A stretch of 64,000 nucleotides of DNA from NCBI RefSeq assembly GCF_934424005.1, contig NZ_CAKRXI010000003.1:1-64000 (forward strand). The letters run 5' to 3'. This DNA comes from an uncultured Blautia sp. GTDB taxonomy: Bacteria > Bacillota > Clostridia > Lachnospirales > Lachnospiraceae. Numbering within the stretch: the stretch's first letter is position 1; each line of letters begins with the position of its first letter. Below are positions 43,640 through 51,304 of the stretch, piece by piece. The notes below the pieces were generated by a model. That model was not told the origin of the DNA. It was given only the letters and a program-made list of their open reading frames with translations, and made no database searches. The position numbers and the translations under genes are program-made.

Positions 43640-44554
43640 ATGGAAAAACTGGAATTTAATATAGATTCTTCAGAAAAAAGCGTCAGAATCGATAAGTATC
43701 TGGCAGAGTGCTGTCCGGATCTTTCGCGTTCTTATCTGCAGAAGCTGCTGAAAGATGGAGCGGTTTCTGTGAATACTCGTATTGTTAAGGCAAATTATAA
43801 AACACAGCCGGGAGATCATGTTATTTTAAATATTCCGGATCTGCAGACACCGGATATAAAGCCAGAGAACATTCCGTTGGATATTCTGTATGAGGATCAA
43901 TGGCTTATGGTTGTAAATAAACCTAAAGACATGGTTGTACATCCAAGTGCAGGACATATGGAGGGAACGCTGGTTAATGCAGTAATGGCACATTGTGGAG
44001 ATAATCTCTCCGGAATCAATGGAGTTATGCGTCCTGGTATCGTTCATCGTATTGATAAAGATACTACGGGAGCTCTTTTGATCTGTAAGGATGATATGGT
44101 ACACAGAAACCTTGCAGAACAGCTTAAGGAACACAGTATTAAGAGACGATATCGTGCAATTGTCCAGGGAAATATCAAAGAAGATGAAGGGACTGTAGAT
44201 GCACCGATCGGGCGTCATCCGATCGATCGTAAGAAGATGGCGATCAACCATAAAAATGGAAAAGAGGCAGTCACACATTATAAAGTCCTGGAGCGTTTTA
44301 GTCAGACTACGTATATTGAATGTCGTCTGGAAACAGGTCGTACGCATCAGATTCGTGTACATATGGCAAGTCTGGGACATCCACTCCTTGGAGATACGGT
44401 CTATGGATCTTCCAAAAATCCTTATCATCTTCAGGGACAGGCACTTCATGCAATGATTCTTGGATTTATACATCCGGTAACCGGAGAATATATGGAGTTT
44501 GAGGCTCCGATTCCGGAATATTTTTCAAAACTTTTGGATAAATTGAGAAAATAG
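43640..44554 (+). CDS. rluD: Large-subunit pseudouridine synthase RluD-like
   Basis: 304 residues. N-terminal S4 domain (RIDKYLAECCPDLSRSYLQKLLKDGAVSVN), then VVNKPKDMVVHPSAGH and HRIDKDTTGALL with the catalytic Asp, ETGRTHQIRVHM and GDTVYG. It isomerises uridines in 23S rRNA. Last gene of the run starting at 38419. Confidence 0.93.
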   Translation: MEKLEFNIDSSEKSVRIDKYLAECCPDLSRSYLQKLLKDGAVSVNTRIVKANYKTQPGDHVILNIPDLQTPDIKPENIPLDILYEDQWLMVVNKPKDMVVHPSAGHMEGTLVNAVMAHCGDNLSGINGVMRPGIVHRIDKDTTGALLICKDDMVHRNLAEQLKEHSIKRRYRAIVQGNIKEDEGTVDAPIGRHPIDRKKMAINHKNGKEAVTHYKVLERFSQTTYIECRLETGRTHQIRVHMASLGHPLLGDTVYGSSKNPYHLQGQALHAMILGFIHPVTGEYMEFEAPIPEYFSKLLDKLRK

Positions 44555-44583
44555 TTGGAATTTTATTGGAAATATTGTATAAT
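44555..44583 (+). promoter_or_regulatory. Promoter of the cytidylate-kinase-like gene
   Basis: TTGGAA (44555-44560), 17-bp spacer, TATAAT (44578-44583), 35 bp before ATG 44618 and directly after the rluD stop. Confidence 0.75.
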
Positions 44584-44617
44584 AGTAACATGATTTTTGC
44601 AGAAGGGAGTGTATATT

Positions 44618-45259
44618 ATGAACAGTACAAGCTCAATTATTACAATCGGACGTGAATATGGAAGCGGCGGAAGACAGATTGGACAGGAGGTTGCTAAATA
44701 TTTCGGAATTAAATGTTATGATAAGGAACTTCTGGAACACGCTGCCAATGACAGTGGAATCTGCAAAGAGCTGTTTGAACACCATGATGAAAAACCAACC
44801 AATAGTTTTCTGTATTCTCTTGTAATGGATACATATTCTTTTGGATATTCTTCATCCGGATTCTCAGATATGCCAATGAATCACAAAATTTTTCTGGCAC
44901 AGTTTGATGCAATTAAGAAACTGGCAGGTGAGGGTCCTTGTGTAATGGTAGGACGTTGTGCAGATTATGCACTTGCAGACTGGAATGACTGTTTCAGTAT
45001 TTTTGTGCATGCGGACCTTGACTGGAGAATCAACAGAATTGCATCCAAACATGGAAAAACTCCAAAAGAAGCAAGAGATATGATTACAAAAACTGACAAG
45101 AGCAGAGCCAGTTATTATAATTACTATACCAATAAAAAATGGGGAGCTGCACGGAGCTATAATCTTTGCATAGACAGCAGTAAGCTTGGTATTGATTATG
45201 CAATTGAGGCAATAATTGAATCCATTAAAATTTTTGACAGAACCAAAATATCCAAATAA
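44618..45259 (+). CDS. Cytidylate kinase-like family protein
   Basis: 213 residues from ATG 44618 (AAGGGAG upstream). ITIGREYGSGGRQIGQEVAKYFGIKCYDKELLEHAA is the start of the Cytidylate_kin2 family, with an altered P-loop (GREYGSGGRQI). VMVGRCADYALAD and a C-terminal region on Tyr/Lys-rich helices follow. Substrate is not known; such proteins are abundant in gut Clostridia. Own promoter and a strong terminator: a one-gene unit. Confidence 0.85.
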   Translation: MNSTSSIITIGREYGSGGRQIGQEVAKYFGIKCYDKELLEHAANDSGICKELFEHHDEKPTNSFLYSLVMDTYSFGYSSSGFSDMPMNHKIFLAQFDAIKKLAGEGPCVMVGRCADYALADWNDCFSIFVHADLDWRINRIASKHGKTPKEARDMITKTDKSRASYYNYYTNKKWGAARSYNLCIDSSKLGIDYAIEAIIESIKIFDRTKISK

Positions 45260-45274
45260 TAAACAGGATATTTT

Positions 45275-45328
45275 AAGCCCTGTTACAGGAGTTCTACAGA
45301 AATGAGCTGTCCTGTACAGGGCTTTTCT
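45275..45328 (+). terminator. Intrinsic terminator after the kinase-like gene
   Basis: AAGCCCTGTTACAGGA (45275-45290) pairs with TCCTGTACAGGGCTT (45310-45324) with one bulged T, followed by TTTTCTTA. Confidence 0.9.
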
Positions 45329-45388
45329 TAGCTGGTTGTACATGGTATAATACAGCTGCTATATAAATATAGATCCGGGAGGAAGAAA

Positions 45389-45835
45389 ATGCGTCTTGTA
45401 ATACAACGTGTACTTCAGGCAGAGGTACAGGTAGATGAAAATACGGTAGGAAAGATAAATAAAGGTTTGCTTGTCTTTGTGGGAGCAGGTCATGAAGATT
45501 CCAGAGAGGTGGCGGATAAATACTTAAAAAAACTGCTTGGACTGCGTATTTTTGAAGATGAAAATGGAAAGACTAATCTGTCCTTAAAAGATGTAAATGG
45601 AGAACTTTTGATGGTTTCACAATTTACGCTGTATGCAAACTGCAAGAAGGGAAACAGACCAAGTTTTATTGAAGCTGGTGAACCACATATGGCGGAGAAA
45701 TTATATGAATATATGATCCAGGAGGCGAAAAAATCAGTACCTGTTGTAGAACATGGGATTTTTGGAGCAGACATGAAGGTATCACTGATCAATGATGGAC
45801 CTTTTACGATTATATTGGATGAAAAAATATTATAA
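45389..45835 (+). CDS. dtd: D-aminoacyl-tRNA deacylase
   Basis: 148 residues. [40 protein letters not shown] and [10 protein letters not shown] are DTD motifs, including the catalytic Gly-Pro loop. It removes D-amino acids from mischarged tRNA. A TATAAT at 45344-45349 suggests a promoter in the short gap before it, though the -35 is poor. Confidence 0.95.
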   Translation: MRLVIQRVLQAEVQVDENTVGKINKGLLVFVGAGHEDSREVADKYLKKLLGLRIFEDENGKTNLSLKDVNGELLMVSQFTLYANCKKGNRPSFIEAGEPHMAEKLYEYMIQEAKKSVPVVEHGIFGADMKVSLINDGPFTIILDEKIL

Positions 45836-45867
45836 TTTTTTAGTTAAGATAAGAAAGAAGAATTTTA

Positions 45868-46098
45868 ATGCGTCAGGAAAAGTTTAAAATGGAACGCCAG
45901 GGACTGATTCATATTGGTGATGAAGTTGAAATCTCGGAGTTTCAATCATATATGAATTACAGTTATATTATCGAACCGGCTGTGGCCATGTCAGGATGTT
46001 ATAAAAATTCAGAACGAATCAAGTCAACACATGGAATCATAAAAAATATCGAACATACGCCAAGAGGATTTATTGTAACAGCAGAATTTGAAGAATAA
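45868..46098 (+). CDS. Small hypothetical protein
   Basis: 76 residues, ATG 45868, soluble, with HIGDEVEISEFQSYMNYSYIIEPAVAM and HGIIKNIEHTPRGFIVTAEFEE, which read as a small beta-barrel (KOW- or SH3-like). No family recognised. It starts 32 bp after dtd with a poor ribosome binding site (AAGAAGAA). Confidence 0.6.
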   Translation: MRQEKFKMERQGLIHIGDEVEISEFQSYMNYSYIIEPAVAMSGCYKNSERIKSTHGIIKNIEHTPRGFIVTAEFEE

Positions 46099-46123
46099 AA
46101 GAACTGAGAATTATAACGAAATT

Positions 46124-46264
46124 GCTTTACAAGTGCCATATACGGGAAAATCCCTGATTATGGCATTTGAAAGAGTTATCTATATCTATACGACAAACCC
46201 GAGTTTTTCATATAGATGAGAAGGGCTCTTTCGATAAATGCCATACTTAAGTCTTTTGTAAAGC
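46124..46264 (+). ncRNA. Branched leader RNA with mutually exclusive pairings, before the XerS-like gene
   Basis: Closing stem GCTTTACAA (46124-46132) with TTGTAAAGC (46256-46264). Inside: TGCCATA (46134-46140) with TATGGCA (46159-46165), capped by GGGA/TCCC; and GAAAGAG (46169-46175) with CTCTTTC (46226-46232), capped by ATCTATAT/ATATAGAT. TATGGCATTT (46159-46168) can instead pair with AAATGCCATA (46236-46245), a longer and incompatible helix. I match no known riboswitch. The rest of the gap (46099-46317) holds nothing else. Confidence 0.55.
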
Positions 46265-46317
46265 CATTTTTATAGTTCTTATAGTTCCTTTTATATTTGA
46301 AAGGGAAATTTTATTTT

Positions 46318-47376
46318 ATGAGCGATAAAAAAACAACTTACCGTGAACATACAGATATGGAAAATACATTAAAGCTTCGTCAGGTTCTGGCAACGCTGCC
46401 TCCATTCTGTAAAGATTATTTCCGGGCAATTGACACGACCACGACTGCCAAAACAAGAATTTCTTATGCGTATGACATTCGAATTTTTTTCCAGTTTCTT
46501 CTGGATGAAAATCCTGCATTCAAGGATCATTTAATGACGGACTTTACTGTTGATGTCCTTGACCAGATCAAGGCTGTTGATCTTGAGGAATACCAGGAAT
46601 ATCTGAAATTATATCAGTCAGGTGATAAAACAGAAACAAATGGTGAACGTGGTCTGAAAAGAAAAATCTCCGCTTTGAGGAGTTTTTATGCCTATTATTA
46701 CAAACGTGAAATGATTCATACGAATCCTACAGTGCTCATTGATGTACCGAAAATCCATGAAAAAAGTATTATTCGTCTGGATACCGATGAAGTCGCCATG
46801 CTTTTGGATTATATAGAACACTGTGGCGATACACTTACCGGCCAGAAACGTGTGTTTTATGAAAAAACAAAAGAACGCGATCTGGCAATCGTTACATTGC
46901 TTCTTGGAACCGGAATCCGTGTTTCCGAATGTGTCGGGCTGGATATTGAAGATGTAGATTTTAAGAATAATGGAATCAAAGTCACCCGAAAAGGTGGAAA
47001 TGAAATGGTTGTCTATTTTGGGCCTGAGGTAGAAAAAGCACTCAAAAGATACCTGGAGGTCCGTGAGGGAATCACTCCCCTTGCCGGTCATGAGCACGCT
47101 CTCTTCTATTCTGCCCAACGCAAACGAATTGGCGTGCAGGCTGTTGAGAATATGGTAAAAAAATATTCCAGGCAGATTACAACCACTAAGAAAATCACGC
47201 CGCATAAGCTTCGAAGCACCTATGGTACCGCACTGTACCAGGAAACGGGCGATATTTACCTTGTAGCGGACGTTCTGGGACATAAGGACGTCAATACTAC
47301 CAAGAAGCATTACGCGGCCTTAGACGATGCCAGACGGCGTCAGGCGGCCACTGCTGTGAAACTCAGGGAAGAATAA
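46318..47376 (+). CDS. Tyrosine recombinase, XerS-like (chromosome dimer resolution type)
   Basis: About 352 residues from ATG 46318 (AAAGGGA 11 bases upstream; an in-frame TTG at 46297 has no ribosome binding site). N-terminal SAM-like core-binding domain, then LGTGIRVSECVGLDIEDV (Arg), TRKGG (Lys), TPHKLRSTYGTALY (His-x-x-Arg), LGHKDVNTTKKHYA (His, Tyr). Architecture and the FYEKTKERDLAI segment resemble streptococcal XerS rather than phage integrases. No excisionase or cargo lies nearby, so a housekeeping dimer-resolution role is likely. Branched palindromes flank the gene on both sides. Confidence 0.8.
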   Translation: MSDKKTTYREHTDMENTLKLRQVLATLPPFCKDYFRAIDTTTTAKTRISYAYDIRIFFQFLLDENPAFKDHLMTDFTVDVLDQIKAVDLEEYQEYLKLYQSGDKTETNGERGLKRKISALRSFYAYYYKREMIHTNPTVLIDVPKIHEKSIIRLDTDEVAMLLDYIEHCGDTLTGQKRVFYEKTKERDLAIVTLLLGTGIRVSECVGLDIEDVDFKNNGIKVTRKGGNEMVVYFGPEVEKALKRYLEVREGITPLAGHEHALFYSAQRKRIGVQAVENMVKKYSRQITTTKKITPHKLRSTYGTALYQETGDIYLVADVLGHKDVNTTKKHYAALDDARRRQAATAVKLREE

Positions 47377-47377
47377 A

Positions 47378-47489
47378 AAACAGGCAGAATGTATTTAAAC
47401 AAATAAACTGCGGAGCAATTATTTGTTTATGAGCAAGTAGCAAAGCGGATTGCGAATATCCGCTTGCCCTAAATACGTTCTGCCTGTTT
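47378..47489 (-). terminator. mgtE terminator with branched loop (three-way junction)
   Basis: Outer 19-bp stem AAACAGGCAGAATGTATTT (47378-47396) with AAATACGTTCTGCCTGTTT (47471-47489), one G-T pair. On the minus strand it ends in CTGCCTGTTTTTTATT, a good terminator for mgtE. The 74-nt loop holds two further hairpins: AAACAAATAA/TTATTTGTTT (47397-47406, 47419-47428) and AGCGGAT/ATCCGCT (47444-47450, 47458-47464). Confidence 0.8.
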
Positions 47490-47506
47490 CTGGATCAACG
47501 GAAGAC

Positions 47507-48901
47507 TCATCCGGCAAGATGAAGAACTTCGATCAGGAAGATCCAGCTTAATCCATAATAGGAAATTACAGCTACAAGGTCATTGATGGTTGTGATCAGT
47601 GGACCGGAAGCAACTGCCGGGTCAATATGGATTTTTTTGAAAAACAATGGAATGCAGGTACCTACGGCACTGGAGATCAGCATTGCGAGAAGCAGAGATA
47701 AACCAATGCATCCAGATACTGCATATGCAAATATAAGGGTTTTGCCTTTGATAATATAAATGTACAGACCGATCAGTGCAAATGACATTAAACCAAGCAC
47801 ACCGCCATTGCAAAGACCAATCTTCATTTCTTTAAATACCAGCTCGAATTTCTGTTTGGCCGTCAGGGATTCGTCCATAAGAACACGGATCGTTACCGCC
47901 AGAGACTGTGTACCAACATTACCGGCCATATCCAGGATCAGAGACTGGAAACACATGATGATCGGCAGATTGGTGACAACCTTTTCAAAAATACCTACTA
48001 CAGAAGATACGACCATACCAAGAGCAAGAAGAATGATCAGCCATGGCATTCTTTTTTTCATACTTTCCTTGAGAGGTTCGTTAAGATCCTCTTCCGCTGT
48101 CAGACCAGCCAGTTTTGCATAGTCATCTCCCATTTCATCATCGACAAGATCTACGATGTTAGCAGATGTGATAACACCAAGCAGACGATTGTCATTGTCG
48201 AGTACTGGGATAGAATCTTCGGAATAATCTTTCAGATCCTCAATACATTCATCAATCAGATCGGTACCATATACATATGGATAAGAAGTAACGATCAGTT
48301 CTTCAAGTGGATGATCGCGGCGGGCAATGATCAGATCTTTCAGGTCAATAGCGCCATAAAACTCTTCAGATGCAGTAATTACAAAAATAGTGGAAATATT
48401 GTCATTTTTGGCAGCCTGTGAAACCAGTTCATTCATGGCTTCTTTTACAGTAAGATTTTCATGAATGATGATACAGTTTGTCGTCATCCGACTACCAATC
48501 TCATCTTCATCGAAAGAATTGATCATTTCGATGTCATGACGAACTTCGTCGTCCAGCAATTCGATAAAGATTTTTCTTTTTGACCGGTCAAACTGCTGCA
48601 AAACATCGGATAATACATTTGTATCCATTTTTGATAAAATTGCAGCTGCTTTTCGGATATTCATTTCCTCCAGATATTTTACGACATCTGTCTCTTCTGT
48701 ATATTCAAAAATATCAGAAATTGTATCAAGATCCAGAATCCTATATAACTTGCAGCGTTCTGCAGGGGTCAGCTTTTCCAGTACATCAGCAATGTCATTT
48801 TCATGATAATCCTGAAGACGCTGACACAGAACTGCCGGTGATGCATTGCTTTTTACTACGTCCAGAATCTCACTGGTGTAGTCCTGCACTCTTTTTTCCA
48901 T
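47507..48901 (-). CDS. mgtE: Magnesium transporter MgtE
   Basis: 464 residues, start 48901 behind AGGAGGG. N-terminal superhelical MgtE domain, a CBS pair (TNCIIIHENLTVKEAMNELV; VTSYPYVYGTDLIDECIEDL), then five membrane helices with LILDMAGNVGTQSLAVTIR and the Asp-rich pore region. It imports Mg2+ and closes when cytosolic Mg2+ binds the N-domain. It has its own promoter at 49321-49350 and a long structured leader. Confidence 0.96.
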   Translation of the reverse strand: MEKRVQDYTSEILDVVKSNASPAVLCQRLQDYHENDIADVLEKLTPAERCKLYRILDLDTISDIFEYTEETDVVKYLEEMNIRKAAAILSKMDTNVLSDVLQQFDRSKRKIFIELLDDEVRHDIEMINSFDEDEIGSRMTTNCIIIHENLTVKEAMNELVSQAAKNDNISTIFVITASEEFYGAIDLKDLIIARRDHPLEELIVTSYPYVYGTDLIDECIEDLKDYSEDSIPVLDNDNRLLGVITSANIVDLVDDEMGDDYAKLAGLTAEEDLNEPLKESMKKRMPWLIILLALGMVVSSVVGIFEKVVTNLPIIMCFQSLILDMAGNVGTQSLAVTIRVLMDESLTAKQKFELVFKEMKIGLCNGGVLGLMSFALIGLYIYIIKGKTLIFAYAVSGCIGLSLLLAMLISSAVGTCIPLFFKKIHIDPAVASGPLITTINDLVAVISYYGLSWIFLIEVLHLAG

Positions 48902-49076
48902 GCAGTATCCCTCCTGTTCTTTTGTAATGAAATTGAGAAAAAATCCTCAACTTAAGATAAATCAGACTGATTAAAGACTTGATTTATCCGCACGCAAATA
49001 AGGCATGCCTTTTTAATTTAAAAACAACATGTCATATTGGATTTTATTAATTGCGTTCATGGGATCTGTAAACAGG

Positions 49077-49115
49077 ATAAAAGAGTATCTGAATAAAAAT
49101 CAGATCTAAAACTCT
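49077..49115 (-). terminator. Terminator-like hairpin in the mgtE leader
   Basis: On the minus strand, AGAGT (49115-49111) and ATCTGA (49105-49100 partner) pair with TCAGAT and ACTCT (49092-49087, 49086-49082), with a 5-nt bulge, followed by TTTAT. It could be the off-state of a leader switch. Confidence 0.5.
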
Positions 49116-49151
49116 ATAAGAGAGAATAGAAAAGAAATACAGACAAATTAA

Positions 49152-49249
49152 AACAGAATGTGATAAAAAATGATACCATCACATCCTATATAGCTCTTTC
49201 GTCCTGTGCGACAACTTCGCCCGTGAGAATCACAATTATCCATTCTGTT
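49152..49249 (-). ncRNA. Aptamer-like folded domain of the mgtE leader
   Basis: A perfect 9-bp closing stem, AACAGAATG (49249-49241 read on the minus strand) with CATTCTGTT (49160-49152), encloses 80 nt. The interior contains GCGA/TCGC (GGCGAAGTTGTCGC), CACAGGACGAAAGAGC and ATGTGAT/ATCACAT pairings. The domain begins about 65 nt after the predicted transcript start. No known class is assigned. Confidence 0.45.
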
Positions 49250-49320
49250 CACCTGCCTTTATATAATAATTTTAAATTAATGTAATTGTTCTTTATTAGT
49301 CAATTACTTAACCGACCAAT

Positions 49321-49350
49321 ATTATAACCTCAAATATGACCAAAAGTCAA
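49321..49350 (-). promoter_or_regulatory. mgtE promoter
   Basis: Minus strand -35 TTGACT (49350-49345), 18-bp spacer, -10 TATAAT (49326-49321). It lies just after the rng stop codon and points towards mgtE. Confidence 0.75.
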
Positions 49351-49389
49351 TGAAACTAGTGTTAAAAAATGGTTAAGTTTATATCTAAT

Positions 49390-50613
49390 TTATTTCGCAT
49401 TTAATTCCTTCAGATCTTCGATCAGTGGACGTCGAACCTTTTGTCTGGTCATCTCAAGGATATGAAGTGGTGTGATATCAATTGCTTTGCATTTGACCGG
49501 GTCTTTGCGGAGATACTTCTGAAGAACATGAAAAAGTTCATCCTGATGATCCGGATTCTGCATATTGATGAAATCAATCAGGATGATTCCGGAAAGATTT
49601 CGAAGCCGTATCTGACGGGCAATCTCAGCAGCAGCTTCAAGATTTATTTTGCGGTAAGTCTCTTCTGCTTTTTTCCTGCCGGTGTATTTTCCACTGTTGA
49701 CATCTATGGAAACAAACGCCTCTGTCTGCTGGATAACAAGAAAACCGCCACTTTTCAGCCAGATTTTTTCATGGCATACTTCATCGATCGCACCCTCCAG
49801 ACTGTAAAGTTTATATAGTGGAAGTAATTTATCTTGATACAGTTTCAGTATTTCCAGTTTGTCTGGCTGAAATTCGCTGAGATAAGCGAAGATCTTTTCA
49901 TGTATTTCAGGAATATCAGTAACAATCTCATCCAGGTCTCTGGTATAGACATCGCGAACTGCTGCCAGGTAAAATGGTTCTGCTTCATACAGAAGGCTGT
50001 AACAGGTACGGTTCCGTCCATGAACGGCAACTTTTTCATATTGTTTTTTCAACATTTCCAATTCATGAAAAAACTCTTCTTTGGAAGCTTCTGCAGCATT
50101 TGTACGGGCAATGATGCCATACTCACGTTCCGGCAGGCTACGTTCTTCTTCCAGCCATTTATTCAGAAGATTGCTTTCTTCCTTGGAAAGTTTGTTGGAA
50201 AAACCTATTTTTCGATTTCCTGTAGTCAGAACAAGATATTTTCCCGAAAAATTCAGATTTGCGGTCAGTGCAGGAAGTTTCCCTTTCATGGCTTCACGGT
50301 TGATCTGAACCAGAAGCTGGTCTCCAGGACGCAGGGGCTGATCTGTTTTTCGACCATCTGTGTAAATGGCATTCGTACACTGATTCAGAGGCAGATAGCC
50401 ATTTACGGAATCGCTTAAACGGACAAAAGCCGCCTGAATATTGGCGGCAATGTTTTCAACTTGTCCTACATAAATATTGTTAAGAGTATTTTTTTTCCCG
50501 GAAGGCTCCAAACGAAGTTCAATTACCTTCTGGTCCTGGACGATTGCACAGACGGTACAGGGAACTTCGTTAAGAAGCATTTCTGTAATGATCAGCTTAT
50601 TCAACTTCTTCAC
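49390..50613 (-). CDS. rng: Ribonuclease E/G family protein
   Basis: 407 residues. An S1 domain (NIYVGQVENIAANIQAAFVRL...GYLPL), then catalytic AFVSIDVNSGK and GIILIDFINM with the two metal-binding Asp, and a C-terminal DITPLHILEMTRQKVRRPL. The Zn-link CPxC of Gram-negative RNase E is absent and the protein stops after the DNase-like domain, so it is a short RNase G form. It overlaps the end of the DUF2344 gene by 17 bp. Confidence 0.92.
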   Translation of the reverse strand: MKKLNKLIITEMLLNEVPCTVCAIVQDQKVIELRLEPSGKKNTLNNIYVGQVENIAANIQAAFVRLSDSVNGYLPLNQCTNAIYTDGRKTDQPLRPGDQLLVQINREAMKGKLPALTANLNFSGKYLVLTTGNRKIGFSNKLSKEESNLLNKWLEEERSLPEREYGIIARTNAAEASKEEFFHELEMLKKQYEKVAVHGRNRTCYSLLYEAEPFYLAAVRDVYTRDLDEIVTDIPEIHEKIFAYLSEFQPDKLEILKLYQDKLLPLYKLYSLEGAIDEVCHEKIWLKSGGFLVIQQTEAFVSIDVNSGKYTGRKKAEETYRKINLEAAAEIARQIRLRNLSGIILIDFINMQNPDHQDELFHVLQKYLRKDPVKCKAIDITPLHILEMTRQKVRRPLIEDLKELNAK

Positions 50614-51304
50614 CTAATGATTCCATAGAAACGAGTTTCAGATGTTCTTCATCACCTTTGTTGGCATAAATCTCACGACGTTCGATCATGTATGCAAATG
50701 GAAGCGGTTCCTCATCCATCCAACGAAAGAAAGTGTCCATGACAAGTTCCGGTTTGGTGTAGTTGGAGCTTGCAGAAGCGAGCTGCATGAAAACACCTTC
50801 ACCGTCTAAATGCATTTCATAAATATATGGACGGATATCTATGGTTTTTTCACTGCGCTTTGTTTTCTTGGTTACGATGATCTCTTTTTGAGAAAGAAAA
50901 TCGTTCAGTCCGGCACGCCAGTCTGCAGCAGGTTCTTTTCCTTCACGGAACTGTACAAAGTAATCAGCTGCCGCCACCAGAGCCATGGCTGTGCTTGCTT
51001 TGCCCTCTTCTACCTGACGGGCAGAACATACAGAAACGCCGTCTACCATGACTGCATTCAGGCGTTCTTCGATTTCTTTTGTCGGAACAGTTTCTGTAAG
51101 TTCCATGTCAAAATATTCCCCAAGGCTTGTGGTTCCAACACCAAGAGGTGCCGCAAAAGACATGATCATATGCGGGCTGTAGCCACCGGAGAATGCAACC
51201 GGAAGTTCAGCACGGCGGATAGCTTTCTGGAAATAACGCATGGTATCCAGATGACCGACAAATTTCATATGCCCGGTTTTGGCAAACTTAATTCTTACTT
51301 TCAC
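50597..51304 (-). CDS. TIGR03936/DUF2344 radical-SAM-associated protein
   Basis: 235 residues from GTG 51304, which follows AAGGAGG at a good distance; the longer reading is rejected. VRIKFAKTGHMKFVGHLDTMRYFQKAIRRAELPVAFSGGYSPH is the DUF2344 signature. Its partner, the radical SAM protein TIGR03960, is encoded just upstream, and the genes overlap. In other organisms the two may be fused. Function unknown, with a possible RNA-modification role. Confidence 0.9.
   Translation of the reverse strand: MKVRIKFAKTGHMKFVGHLDTMRYFQKAIRRAELPVAFSGGYSPHMIMSFAAPLGVGTTSLGEYFDMELTETVPTKEIEERLNAVMVDGVSVCSARQVEEGKASTAMALVAAADYFVQFREGKEPAADWRAGLNDFLSQKEIIVTKKTKRSEKTIDIRPYIYEMHLDGEGVFMQLASASSNYTKPELVMDTFFRWMDEEPLPFAYMIERREIYANKGDEEHLKLVSMESLGEEVE

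Larger units (their letters stand above)
48902..49313 (-). other. mgtE 5' leader, about 400 nt without a gene
   Basis: From the predicted transcript start near 49313 down to the mgtE ATG at 48901. It holds an aptamer-like folded part (49152-49249), a terminator-like hairpin (49077-49115) and a palindrome AAAGGCATGCCTTA (near 49003-49016). No ORF with a ribosome binding site is visible. Magnesium transporter genes are often controlled by an M-box, but I do not recognise the M-box core here. Confidence 0.55.

Noticed and set aside
49152..49249. M-box (ykoK) riboswitch call
   Set aside because: Position and downstream gene fit, but I do not see the conserved M-box core, so I left the class open.
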